Shown here in pieces: positions 44,559 through 52,985 of a stretch of DNA of 64,000 nt. The translations under genes and the position numbers were made by a program. This DNA is from Haloplanus aerogenes. GTDB lineage: Archaea > Halobacteriota > Halobacteria > Halobacteriales > Haloferacaceae. The notes below the pieces were generated by a model. It was not told where the DNA came from, searched no databases, and was given only the letters and a program-made list of their open reading frames with translations. The stretch is from contig NZ_CP034145.1 of the NCBI RefSeq assembly GCF_003856835.1, positions 434,001 to 498,000 of the forward strand, read 5' to 3'. Numbering within the stretch: position 1 is the first letter of the stretch; each line of letters opens with the position of its first letter.

Positions 44559-45851
44559 ATGGAACTCCGCTTTCTCGGCGGCGCGCGCGAGGTAGGCCGG
44601 AGTGCCATCCTCGTGAACGACCGCCTCCTCCTCGATTACGGGATGCTGACCGGGAACCCACCCCAGTTCCCGGTCGCAACACCCGATCCGGAGGCCGTCG
44701 TCGTCAGCCACGGCCACCTCGACCACGTCGGCGCCATCCCCTCGCTCCTCTCCGGCGACCGCCGGCCGCCGATTCACTGGACGCCGCCGACCCGGGAACT
44801 CGCACTCACGCTCGCTCGGGACACGCTGAAACTGCACGGCGTCGCCGGGAGCGGAGTGACCGGCGGCTCGCGGCGCCAGCGGCGACGCGGCGGCACCTAC
44901 GACTGCCCCTTCACCGAGGAGGAAGTCCGGCGCGTCACACAGGTTTCGGAGACACACGGCTACCGCGAGACGTTCGAGGCCGCCGGGCACGAAGTGACCT
45001 TCTACAATGCGGGCCACATCCCCGGCAGCGCGCACGTCCTCGTCGACGACGGCGACACCCGCCTGTTCTACACCGCCGACTTCCACACGGAGGATCAGCG
45101 ACTCGTCTCGGCTTCGACCGCCCGTCCGGACGCCGACGTCGTCATCTGTGAGAGTACGTACTCCGACGTGGACCACGAGCCTCGCGAGCGGATCGAAGAG
45201 CGCTTCGTCGACAGCGTCCGCACGACCGTCTGGGAGGGCGGGACCGTCGTCGTCCCCGCGTTCGCCATCGGTCGGACACAGGAGATGCTGCTGGTCTGTG
45301 CCGCCAACGACGTCGACTGCTACGTCGACGGCATGGGCAAACGGGTGACGAAGATGCTTCGCCGCCACCCCCAGTTCGTTCGGGACGACGAGGCACTCCG
45401 GCGGGCGAAGTCGAACGCCCGGTTCGTCACCGGCCGCGACGGTCAGCGAAAACGCATCGCGGAGCAGAATACGGTGATCGTGACGACCAGCGGGATGCTC
45501 TCAGGCGGTCCGGCGATGACGTACATCCCGGCGATCCGATCACATCCGACGAACAAGATCACGCTGACGGGCTATCAGGTCGAGGGCACCCCCGGCCGCG
45601 ACCTGCTGGAGACGGGCAGTGCCGAACTCGACGGCCGCGTGATGCCCGTCTCGGCGCAGGTCGAGTGGTACGACTTCTCCGCGCACGCCGACCGCGCGGG
45701 ACTCCGGTCGCTCCTCGACTCCTACCGCGACGCGACGATCCTCGTCAACCACGGGGATCGTTGCGGGGCATTCGCGGACGAACTCGTCACCGACGGCTAC
45801 GACGCGTCTGCGCCGGCGGTCGGCGAGACGGTGACGGTCGACGCCGAGTGA
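44559..45851 (+). CDS. Beta-CASP metallo-beta-lactamase nuclease
   Basis: The 430-residue protein has zinc-binding motifs SHGHLDHVG, GHIPGSAH and YTADFH, then beta-CASP elements PAFAIGRTQEML and TGYQVEGTPGRDLLETG, and the C-terminal FSAHADR His motif. This is the CPSF73/RNase J-type architecture without KH domains, so a stand-alone archaeal RNase. It probably acts in RNA processing or decay. It overlaps nothing and is convergent with the next minus-strand gene at zero distance. Confidence 0.88.
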   Translation: MELRFLGGAREVGRSAILVNDRLLLDYGMLTGNPPQFPVATPDPEAVVVSHGHLDHVGAIPSLLSGDRRPPIHWTPPTRELALTLARDTLKLHGVAGSGVTGGSRRQRRRGGTYDCPFTEEEVRRVTQVSETHGYRETFEAAGHEVTFYNAGHIPGSAHVLVDDGDTRLFYTADFHTEDQRLVSASTARPDADVVICESTYSDVDHEPRERIEERFVDSVRTTVWEGGTVVVPAFAIGRTQEMLLVCAANDVDCYVDGMGKRVTKMLRRHPQFVRDDEALRRAKSNARFVTGRDGQRKRIAEQNTVIVTTSGMLSGGPAMTYIPAIRSHPTNKITLTGYQVEGTPGRDLLETGSAELDGRVMPVSAQVEWYDFSAHADRAGLRSLLDSYRDATILVNHGDRCGAFADELVTDGYDASAPAVGETVTVDAE

Positions 45852-46487
45852 TCAGCCCTCGACCGTGACGAGGCGCTCGTCGTCGAGGATGGCCTGCACT
45901 CGCCCGTGCCACGCCTCGGCGAACGCCGCACGCTCGCGCTCGCTCGCCGTCCCCTCGACGATCCGTCGGAGGTGTCCCATCGCGGGACCACCGTCGGGCA
46001 CGTCGTCGACGTGGTAGACAACCTCGACCCGGTCGTCGGTGTCGCGTCGGCGCAGTCGGAACGTCGGCTCGGCGGTGTCGGCGTCGAAGCCGTCGAACGT
46101 GAGGAGGTTCTGGCGGCCGCCGTAGCCGCCAGCGAGGCCGCCGAACCCCTCCACGCCGCCGGCACCGGTGATGTAGGAGAGCAGGGTCGCGGTCACGCCG
46201 TACGTGGGGTCGTCGCGGGTCCCCGCCGCGACCACGGCCACGTCGCTCCGGACGGGGAGGGAGTCGGGATACAGGGCGTCGAGTCCTCGCTGTGCGATGC
46301 GGAACGCGCCCGCGGCGGTCGGACAGGAGTGTCCGGCGGCCTGCACCACGTCTTCGTAGGTGATCACGAACGGGTCGCCGGGGTCGAGGACGGCGAGTGC
46401 CTCGGCGACCGGGTCGCGGATGCGGATCGGTTCGGCGTCGTAGCTGACGGCCCAGTTCGTCTCCGTATCGTCGGTGGTCGTGTGCAT
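45852..46487 (-). CDS. FmdE-like protein of unknown function
   Basis: The 211-residue protein carries VQAAGHSCPTAAGAFRIAQR, which resembles the GHxCPG segment of the FmdE/FwdE family, where His and Cys bind a metal. A Gly-rich stretch (GAGGVEGFGGLAGGYGGRQN) follows, and VVYHVDDVPDGGPAMGHLR ends the conserved part. It lies 35 bases downstream of a metal-transport ATPase gene on the same strand, so a metal-related role is possible (inference). Family assignment rests on a short motif only. Confidence 0.5.
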   Translation of the reverse strand: MHTTTDDTETNWAVSYDAEPIRIRDPVAEALAVLDPGDPFVITYEDVVQAAGHSCPTAAGAFRIAQRGLDALYPDSLPVRSDVAVVAAGTRDDPTYGVTATLLSYITGAGGVEGFGGLAGGYGGRQNLLTFDGFDADTAEPTFRLRRRDTDDRVEVVYHVDDVPDGGPAMGHLRRIVEGTASERERAAFAEAWHGRVQAILDDERLVTVEG

Positions 46488-46522
46488 AGTATGATCAGTT
46501 GGGTATCGTGTCGCTAGCAGTC

Positions 46523-48454
46523 TCAGTACCGCAGGAGGCGCATTCCGTTGAGGATCACCGCGAGGACGCTCGCCTCGTGGACGAGCATCCCGACCGCGAG
46601 GTGGACGTAACTCGTCAGCACGCCCGCGAGCAAGATGCCGACGGTCAGAGTCGCGAGGCCGACGTTCTCGGCGACGTTCCACCGGGCCGCCTTGCTGAGT
46701 CCGATGGCGTAGGGGATACGCTCTAGGCCGTCGGCCATCAGCGCCATATCCGCCGTCTCGATGGCGGTGTCGGTGCCCGCGGCACCCATGGCGATGCCCA
46801 CGTCGGCCGTCGCCAGCGACGGTGCGTCGTTGATGCCGTCCCCGACCATGGCGACGACGTGGCCGTCCGCCCGGAACGCCTCGATCACGGTCTGTTTCTC
46901 TTCGGGAAGGAGTTCGGCGTGGACGGTGTCGATTCCGACTTCGCCAGCAACTGCGCGGGCGGTGCGCTCGTTGTCGCCGGTGAGCATCACCGTCTCGACG
47001 CCGGCGTCCCGAAGCGCGCGGACGACGCCGGGTGCGGCCTCACGGAGTTCGTCGCGGAGGGCGACGGCGCCGATCACGTCGCCGTCGAGGGCGACGTGGA
47101 CGGCCGTCTCCCCGCGTTCCTCTCGCTCGCGGACGTACACGAACGCCGCGTCGGGGACGGGAATCCCGCGGTCGTCGAGGAGTGCGCGGTTCCCGACGAC
47201 GAGTTCGCGGCCGTCGTGGTGGGCGATCACGCCTTTGCCCGGCACGACGTCGAAGTCGTCGGGGTCGGGGAGCGACGTGCCGGTGACGACGGTGCCGCCG
47301 TCGGTTCGGGTTGCACTTCGGCGTTCGGCGGCCTCGCGGATCGCGCTCCCGAGGTGGTGTTCGCTCCGTCGCTCCGCGATGGCGGCGATCCGCAGGACGT
47401 GGTCGGCGTCGTGCCCGAACCCCGTCACGTCGGCCACCGCCGTTTCGCCGCGGGTGAGCGTCCCCGTCTTGTCGAAGGCGACGAGGTCGATTTTTCCCGC
47501 CCGTTCGAGATGCTCCCCGCCTTTCATGAGGACGCCGTTGCGCGCGGCGTTGCCGATGGCGGAGACGACGCTGACGGGCGGGCCGATGACGAGCGCGCCG
47601 GGACAGCCGATGACGAGCAGGGTCAGCGACAGCAACGCGTCCCGGGTGACGACGAACGCACCGACCGACAGCAGGACGATGCCCGGCGTGTAGTACGTCG
47701 CGAAGCGGTCGAGGAGGCGCTCGGTCGGCGACTGGGCCTCCTGGGCCGCCTCGACGCGACGGATGATACGCTGGAGCGTCGTGTCCGATCCGGCGCCGGT
47801 CGTCCGCACGTCCAGCGCCCCCGCTTGGTTGATCGTCCCGGCGTACACCTCGTCGCCCGCCCGCTTGTGGACGGGCGCGCTCTCGCCGGTCACGGGTGCC
47901 TGATCGACGGCGCTCACGGGTTCCCCGTTCGCTCGAGGGGTCTCCGACCCCTCGCTGCTCTCGCCGTCCACCACCTCGCCGTCGACCGGAATCTTCTCGC
48001 CGGGAGCGACGAGGACGACTTCGCCCGGGTCCACGTCGCGGGCGGGCACTTCGACGGTGTCGCCGTCGCGGCGAACGAGCGCCGTGTCGGGCGTCAGCTC
48101 CAGCAGTTCCTCGAGGGCGGCGCGCGTCTTGCGCATCGTCCGCCCTTCGAGGTAACTCCCCAGCGAGAACAGGAAGACGACGGCCGCGGCCTCCCAGTAG
48201 GCGCCGATGGCGACGGCGCCGACGGCCGCCAGCGTCACCAGCGTCTTGATGCCGAGCGTCCGGTTCCTGACCTCGCTGACGGCCACCCTCGCGATATCGT
48301 AGCCGCCCACGACCGCCGCGAGGACCAGTATCGCGGCGCTCGCGGCGTCGAACGACGTGACGTAGCCGAGGCTCCACCCGCCGGCGTACAGGAGGCCGCT
48401 CGCGCCGGTCACGACGGCCGTGCGGTGCTTCCGGTAGTATCGGCGCCAGTGCAT
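46523..48454 (-). CDS. P1B-type metal ATPase with CPG membrane motif
   Basis: The 643-residue heavy-metal-type P-type ATPase has the actuator motif VTGES, phosphorylation motif DKTGTLT, and hinge MVGDGINDAPSLATADVG. The helix-4 motif is GCPGALVIGPPVS (CPG instead of CPC), and the last helix has HEASVLAVILNGMRLL, close to the HEGxT motif of P1B-4 cobalt/iron-type pumps. There is no N-terminal metal-binding domain; an HMA protein is encoded separately four bases upstream. The actuator has a Ser/Glu-rich insertion before TGES. The metal is not assignable. Confidence 0.88.
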   Translation of the reverse strand: MHWRRYYRKHRTAVVTGASGLLYAGGWSLGYVTSFDAASAAILVLAAVVGGYDIARVAVSEVRNRTLGIKTLVTLAAVGAVAIGAYWEAAAVVFLFSLGSYLEGRTMRKTRAALEELLELTPDTALVRRDGDTVEVPARDVDPGEVVLVAPGEKIPVDGEVVDGESSEGSETPRANGEPVSAVDQAPVTGESAPVHKRAGDEVYAGTINQAGALDVRTTGAGSDTTLQRIIRRVEAAQEAQSPTERLLDRFATYYTPGIVLLSVGAFVVTRDALLSLTLLVIGCPGALVIGPPVSVVSAIGNAARNGVLMKGGEHLERAGKIDLVAFDKTGTLTRGETAVADVTGFGHDADHVLRIAAIAERRSEHHLGSAIREAAERRSATRTDGGTVVTGTSLPDPDDFDVVPGKGVIAHHDGRELVVGNRALLDDRGIPVPDAAFVYVREREERGETAVHVALDGDVIGAVALRDELREAAPGVVRALRDAGVETVMLTGDNERTARAVAGEVGIDTVHAELLPEEKQTVIEAFRADGHVVAMVGDGINDAPSLATADVGIAMGAAGTDTAIETADMALMADGLERIPYAIGLSKAARWNVAENVGLATLTVGILLAGVLTSYVHLAVGMLVHEASVLAVILNGMRLLRY

Positions 48455-48458
48455 CGCC

Positions 48459-48674
48459 CTACGCGAGTCGGGGCGTGTAACCCTGACTCTCGATGGCAGA
48501 CGCGAACGCGTCCGGGTCGGTCACGCCGGGATCGTACGCGATTTCGACCCGACCGGTCGTGTAGTACACCTCGACATCTTCGACACCCTCGGCCCGCGCC
48601 AGCGTCCGTTCGACGTTGCTGGCACAGGTCGGACAGTCGAAGTCCACGACGCGGAACTGCGTGGTTTCGCTCAT
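48459..48674 (-). CDS. Stand-alone HMA metal-binding protein (metallochaperone-like)
   Basis: The 71-residue ferredoxin-fold protein has the metal site DCPTCASNVERTL and the C-terminal strand VEIAYDPGVTDPDAFASAIE. It is the domain missing from the ATPase gene directly downstream and probably delivers metal to it. The start at MSETTQF is preferred; a TATA box lies about 30-37 nt upstream. Confidence 0.9.
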   Translation of the reverse strand: MSETTQFRVVDFDCPTCASNVERTLARAEGVEDVEVYYTTGRVEIAYDPGVTDPDAFASAIESQGYTPRLA

Positions 48675-48702
48675 TGTGGCTTCGACTACGCCCCCGCATC
48701 CC

Positions 48703-48711
48703 ATATATATT
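48703..48711 (-). promoter_or_regulatory. TATA box of the HMA-ATPase operon
   Basis: On the minus strand the sequence reads taatatatatgg around 48703-48711, 29-37 nt before the HMA ATG. The HTH regulator gene is divergent from here, and the 160-bp region between them is a likely place for its operator. Confidence 0.6.
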
Positions 48712-48834
48712 ACTTAAATGATATGTTTGGATGGTCGCACGGGTCGTCGAACCGGACCGACGGGTGGTCTAGACGGCCGTCAACGTTGGCGTTCGGCTCA
48801 AACGCTAAACGTGTCGTCGTCGTACAGCAGTGGC

Positions 48835-49377
48835 ATGAGCGAGTTCACTGCGGATGTCGAACTGTCGGATATCGCCGTCCGCGACACGAACGTCTCCGCC
48901 GCGCTGGACGAGCCGCTCCGGGCCATGATCCTGGATCTGCTCGCCGACGAGGCGCTGACGGTCGCGGCGATTCACGACGACCTGGCGACTCGCGGATTCG
49001 ACCGCACGGAGAACACCGTCCGCCACCACGTCAACGAACTCCGTGACGCCGGGCTCGTGGAGGTGGCACGCCTCGAAGAGCGCCAGGGCGCGACGACGAA
49101 ATACTACCGCGCGAACACGGTCGTCCTCTCCTATTCGCTGCCCGAGTCGAGCGAGAGGGTCGTCGACGAGATGGCCGGGCGAATCGAACCGCAGGTGGCC
49201 GACCTCGTCGCGACGCTTCGGGACGAGTACGCCGACGAGCTAGACGCTATCGCGGCCGAGATGGCACCCTGTCAGCACTGCCGCAATCAGAAATACGAGA
49301 CTTACCTCCTGTTGACCGTCCTCCGGCGCGCGTTTGCGCGCGCCGAGACTTACTCCACGATGTCGACGACCTCGTAG
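48835..49377 (+). CDS. ArsR-like winged-HTH regulator with CxxC motif
   Basis: The 180-residue protein has an N-terminal winged HTH (ALDEPLRAMILDLLADEALT; ENTVRHHVNELRDAGLVEV), a long helical region, and a C-terminal PCQHCRNQKYETY motif whose Cys pair may bind metal. It is divergent from the HMA-ATPase operon, which makes it the likely regulator of that metal pump (inference). It overlaps the next convergent gene by 28 bases. Confidence 0.8.
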   Translation: MSEFTADVELSDIAVRDTNVSAALDEPLRAMILDLLADEALTVAAIHDDLATRGFDRTENTVRHHVNELRDAGLVEVARLEERQGATTKYYRANTVVLSYSLPESSERVVDEMAGRIEPQVADLVATLRDEYADELDAIAAEMAPCQHCRNQKYETYLLLTVLRRAFARAETYSTMSTTS

Positions 49378-50150
49378 TTGACGTTGTGCTCGCGGAGGCG
49401 GTCGAGATGCGTCGAGAGTTCGTCCGCCACGACCAGCAAGAGGACGTCCAGTCCCCGCACGGCGGCCTCGCTCACCGCTTGCGGCGTGCCGAAGCGTACG
49501 TCGGGTACGAGGTCGGCGTCCCGTGCGGCCACCAGCGCCTCCGTTCCCGCCGTCGCCACCAGATCACAGTCGGCCGCGTGATCGCGAATCGTCGCGCTCG
49601 CCACGGCCCGACTCCCCCCGTCCTGCACCCGCGGGATCGAGACGGCGGTCACCCGGCCCAGCTCGTAGTCGAGGACGCCCTCGAAATCCGTGACGCCCAC
49701 GTCGCCCCCGGCCTCGGTGCCCGTGACCGCAACTGCGGTTGTACTTCCGGCGGTGCCCGGCGTCGCCCGGAGGACGCCGTCGCGCATCGACAGCGAGACG
49801 GCGTCGCCCTCGTCGATCTCGGCGGTGGCGATGGCGGTCTCGATTTCGACCTGCCCGATCACGTCCTCGGAGACGTGCGTGACGAACTCCCGGAGTTCGT
49901 CGGTTCGGCCGATGAGCCAGTCGACGCCCTCCTTGGTCACCTCGTACCGCCCGCGGCCGGGACTTCGAACGTAGCCCTCCTCGATGAGCCCCTGCAGGTA
50001 GTCGCTCACCGCCTGTGCCGTGATGCCGATGTCGTCGGCGATCTCCCGCTGGCTGACCGCCGGCTGCCGCTCCGCGATCCCCACCAGAATCTGATACCGG
50101 GTCGCCGCGCGCTTGCTCCGTAGGACGCCCTCGTCGGCGTTCTCTGCCAT
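49350..50150 (-). CDS. Winged-HTH transcriptional regulator
   Basis: The 266-residue protein has an N-terminal HTH (about 20-80: AVSQREIADDIGITAQAVSD, and GYVRSPGRGRYEVTKEG) and a larger C-terminal domain probably binding a ligand (VGVTDFEGVLDYELGRVTAV, and VATAGTEALVAARDADLVPD). Regulators of this build occur widely in haloarchaea; no target is evident. The Met of MAENADEG was taken as start because conservation begins just after it. Confidence 0.75.
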   Translation of the reverse strand: MAENADEGVLRSKRAATRYQILVGIAERQPAVSQREIADDIGITAQAVSDYLQGLIEEGYVRSPGRGRYEVTKEGVDWLIGRTDELREFVTHVSEDVIGQVEIETAIATAEIDEGDAVSLSMRDGVLRATPGTAGSTTAVAVTGTEAGGDVGVTDFEGVLDYELGRVTAVSIPRVQDGGSRAVASATIRDHAADCDLVATAGTEALVAARDADLVPDVRFGTPQAVSEAAVRGLDVLLLVVADELSTHLDRLREHNVNYEVVDIVE

Positions 50151-50324
50151 TACCCCACCTCCGGCCGCACTCCCCAAGTATTTTTACACTAGTTCGGGTG
50201 AAATTGCGATGTGTCCGAATATAGCACAAGTTAGATTGCTCTAGGCCCATCGAATTTGTCTACCCGTTCAGAGCGGTTGTCGTTCTGCATCGTCCCCGCC
50301 TCACAGAATTTCTCGACGCATCGT

Positions 50325-50366
50325 GGAGGAAGCCGACGCCCACGACTCCAGTCGTGGGTCGATGAC
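50325..50366 (+). other. Possible IS200/IS605-type right-end remnant (hairpin)
   Basis: A perfect hairpin, cccacgactccagtcgtggg (50339-50358), preceded by gaggaagccgacg, resembles the right-end hairpins following tnpB genes of IS1341-type elements in haloarchaea. No tnpB is present, so at most this is a relic, or a terminator for neighbouring genes. The rest of the 250-nt gap (50151-50400) shows no gene. Confidence 0.35.
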
Positions 50367-50400
50367 AACCCCTAACTGACGGACGGCCCTCTCCCGGTGC

Positions 50401-50928
50401 ATGTCACTCGTCGACACGACGCTTCAGGACCGCTTGAACCGTCGCATCGAGGGCCTCCGGACTGCCCGCGAGATCAAACCCGGCCATCCCAGCGTCGCCA
50501 CCGAGACGATCCGCAACTACCACGCGCGGGCCGCGGCCGACGGCTTCGTCTTCGACGCCGACGAACCCGTCTCGAAAGTCGGCGGCACCGGGACGGCGCC
50601 CCGTCCGTTGCGCTACTTCCTCGCCGGTTTCGCCTTCTGTCTGCAGGCGCAGTACGTCCGCAACGCCATCCGGATGGGGATCGACCTCGACGAACTCTCG
50701 GTCGACGTGGACAGCGAAATCGACCGCCGTGGCGGCCTCGGATTCCGCGAGGAACCGGCGGACTTCGAGTCCATCGCGTACACGACGACGCTCAGAACCG
50801 ACGCTCCCGAGTCCGAGGTGCGCGACCTGGTCGAGACGGCCGAATCCTGCTGTTACGTCCACGGCACGCTCTCGAAGGCGGTGGAGCTGGACGGGACGAC
50901 GGTGCTCAACGGGTCGCCGCTAGAGTGA
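50401..50928 (+). CDS. OsmC family protein
   Basis: The 175-residue protein has GGTGTAPRPLRYFLAGFAFC (the family motif with the first peroxidatic-type Cys) and AESCCYVHGTLSKA (second Cys). OsmC/Ohr proteins reduce organic hydroperoxides; in this branch the role is often uncertain. The middle region GIDLDELSVDVDSEID is also typical. It overlaps the convergent gene by nine bases. Confidence 0.85.
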   Translation: MSLVDTTLQDRLNRRIEGLRTAREIKPGHPSVATETIRNYHARAAADGFVFDADEPVSKVGGTGTAPRPLRYFLAGFAFCLQAQYVRNAIRMGIDLDELSVDVDSEIDRRGGLGFREEPADFESIAYTTTLRTDAPESEVRDLVETAESCCYVHGTLSKAVELDGTTVLNGSPLE

Positions 50929-51246
50929 GGCAGCGCGCTCCCACAGGCGCGGCAGGTCCTCGATTTGCGCCCATCCCGCGCTTTCGTCGACGTTCTCCTC
51001 GACGACCGTGAGCGACTCGAAGTAGTCGTCGAGCACTTCCCGCTCCATCGCCAGCGGGGGACTGCAGTAATCCTCCTCGACCCAGACCGCCTCCCCGGTG
51101 TCGGGATCGAATCGCGCTCGCTCCAGCGACCGCGTCATCGCTCGCCCGAACGGATCCATCGCCTCGATGTCGCCGCTGTCGAGGCGCTCGCGGAGGTCGG
51201 GGAGTCGATCCCGCTTCGGCCGTGCACGGACGAATCGGTACGCCAT
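50920..51246 (-). CDS. Small conserved-looking haloarchaeal protein, unknown
   Basis: The 108-residue soluble protein starts MAYRFVRARPKRDRLPDLRE, with a middle segment GEAVWVEEDYCSPPLAMERE and helical end. No domain is recognised. It shares an 82-bp gap with the divergent cbiA gene. A regular haloarchaeal codon usage and acidic composition support a real gene. Confidence 0.65.
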   Translation of the reverse strand: MAYRFVRARPKRDRLPDLRERLDSGDIEAMDPFGRAMTRSLERARFDPDTGEAVWVEEDYCSPPLAMEREVLDDYFESLTVVEENVDESAGWAQIEDLPRLWERAASL

Positions 51247-51328
51247 ACCTGTCCTACGCGCCGCGGACCCATAAGCCGACGCCACGGTCACCGAAAGCGG
51301 TAGGTGCGTCCCTCGCGGAGGCCGGTGC

Positions 51329-52627
51329 ATGAAGGGCGTCGTCATCGCGGGCACGCGGTCCGGCGTCGGCAAGACGGTGGCGACCCTCGCGACCATCCAC
51401 GCGTTCGAGCAGGACGGTCTGACCGTTCAGCCGGCGAAGGCTGGCCCCGACTTCATCGACCCCAGTCACCACGCCGTCGTCGCCGGCCGACCCTCCAGAA
51501 CGCTCGACGTGTGGCTCGAAGGCGTCGACGGCGTCCGGCGGAACTACTACCGCGCTGACGCCGACCGCTGCGTCGTCGAGGGGGTGATGGGTCTCTACGA
51601 CGGCGACGCCTCCAGTACCGCCGCCGTCGCCGAGGCGCTCGACCTGCCGGTCGTCCTCGTCGTCGACGCCGCCGCCGGGATGGAGAGCGTCGCCGCCACG
51701 GCGCTCGGTTTCGAGCGCTACGCCGCCGCCGCGGGCCGCGACATCGACGTGGTCGGCGTCCTCGCCCAGCGCGCCCACGGCGGCCGCCACGCCGCCGGGA
51801 TTCGGGACGCCCTCCCCGACGGCCTCGCCTATTTCGGACGTATTCCACCCGACGACGACCTCTCCATCCCCGACCGCCATCTCGGCCTCCACATGGGTAC
51901 CGAGGCGCCGGTCGACGACGACGCCCTCGACGCCGCGGCCGCGGAGATCAGGATCGACCGCCTGCGCGACGTGGCGCGGGCGCCGCCGCAACCCGACCCG
52001 AATCCGTCGCTCCCGCCGACCGGCGCCCACGTCGCCGTCGCCCGCGACGACGCCTTCGCCTTCTGGTATCCGGCGACGCTCGACCGTCTGCGCGAGCGCG
52101 CGACAGTGACGACGTTCGCTCCCACCGCCGGTGACGACCTGCCCGACTGCGACGGCGTCTACCTCCCCGGCGGCTACCCGGAACGGCACGCCGACACGCT
52201 GGCCGAGAGCCCCGCCCTCGCCACCCTCGCGGACAGGGCGAACGAAGGGCTGCCCGTCTTGGGGGAGTGTGGCGGACTGATGGTGCTCTCGCGCTCACTC
52301 ACGACGGCCGACGGCGAGACGCACGCGATGGCCGACGTCCTCCCCGCGGACGTGCGGATGCACGACCGGTATCGCGCGCTGGACCACGTCGAACTCCGTG
52401 CTCGCCGCGACACGCTCACCGCGTCGATGGGCGACCGGCGTCGCGGCCACGAGTTCCACTACTCCAGCGCCGCCGTCGACGACGACGCTCGCTTCGCGTT
52501 CGACGTGGTCCGGGGCGAGGGCATCGACGGCGACCACGACGGCCTCACCGCTCACCGGACGCTCGGCACCTACTGTCACGTCCACCCCGAGAGCGGGGCG
52601 TTCGACGCCTTCCTCGACGCCCTCTAG
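51329..52627 (+). CDS. cbiA: Cobyrinate a,c-diamide synthase
   Basis: The 432-residue enzyme uses glutamine and ATP to amidate cobyrinate in cobalamin synthesis or salvage. The N-terminal dethiobiotin-synthetase-like domain has GTRSGVGKTVATL and KAGPDFIDPSHH; the C-terminal class-I glutamine amidotransferase domain has VYLPGGYPERHA and LGECGGLMVLS, with the nucleophilic Cys in ECGG. No other cobalamin gene is in the window. It is convergent with the next gene, with stops overlapping. Confidence 0.93.
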   Translation: MKGVVIAGTRSGVGKTVATLATIHAFEQDGLTVQPAKAGPDFIDPSHHAVVAGRPSRTLDVWLEGVDGVRRNYYRADADRCVVEGVMGLYDGDASSTAAVAEALDLPVVLVVDAAAGMESVAATALGFERYAAAAGRDIDVVGVLAQRAHGGRHAAGIRDALPDGLAYFGRIPPDDDLSIPDRHLGLHMGTEAPVDDDALDAAAAEIRIDRLRDVARAPPQPDPNPSLPPTGAHVAVARDDAFAFWYPATLDRLRERATVTTFAPTAGDDLPDCDGVYLPGGYPERHADTLAESPALATLADRANEGLPVLGECGGLMVLSRSLTTADGETHAMADVLPADVRMHDRYRALDHVELRARRDTLTASMGDRRRGHEFHYSSAAVDDDARFAFDVVRGEGIDGDHDGLTAHRTLGTYCHVHPESGAFDAFLDAL

Positions 52628-52905
52628 TCCTCGCGATACCGCCGCACGCCGAACTGGGCGTATTCGTCGCCGTAGGCGACTGCCAGCGCGCCGATCCACC
52701 AGTTCCAGCGCTCCGAGACCGAGGAATCGTCGGGCGCGTCGGCCAACTCCGTCACGACCGTCTCGACGGTGATCTCCGTCCCTCTATCGGTGGCGAGGCG
52801 GCCGCTGTCGGCCAGATCACCGGCGGCCCGGACGACCGCGCGGCGCTCCCCGTCGCTCCCGTCGAACGCGCGTTCGAGCGCGTGATCGAGGCGTTCGCGA
52901 TCCAT
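52624..52905 (-). CDS. Small helical protein, unknown function
   Basis: The 93-residue protein starts MDRERLDHALERAFDGSDGE and ends with a WNWWIGALAVAYGDEYAQFG segment. It appears all-helical and acidic. Its stop overlaps the cbiA stop. No family recognised; similar short genes accompany cobalamin clusters in haloarchaea as far as I recall, but that link is weak. Confidence 0.6.
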   Translation of the reverse strand: MDRERLDHALERAFDGSDGERRAVVRAAGDLADSGRLATDRGTEITVETVVTELADAPDDSSVSERWNWWIGALAVAYGDEYAQFGVRRYRED

Positions 52906-52985
52906 TTTACCGTCGCCCTCCCGAGTCGTGCCGCGGGCGACCGCACGACTGGGTGCGGTCGCGGCGGCGTGTCGTGACGGCCACG

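Noticed and set aside
46523-48454. The ATPase with CPG motif considered as a pseudogene
   Set aside because: The frame is intact, all catalytic motifs (TGES, DKTGT, GDGINDAP) are present and the operon with HMA is preserved.
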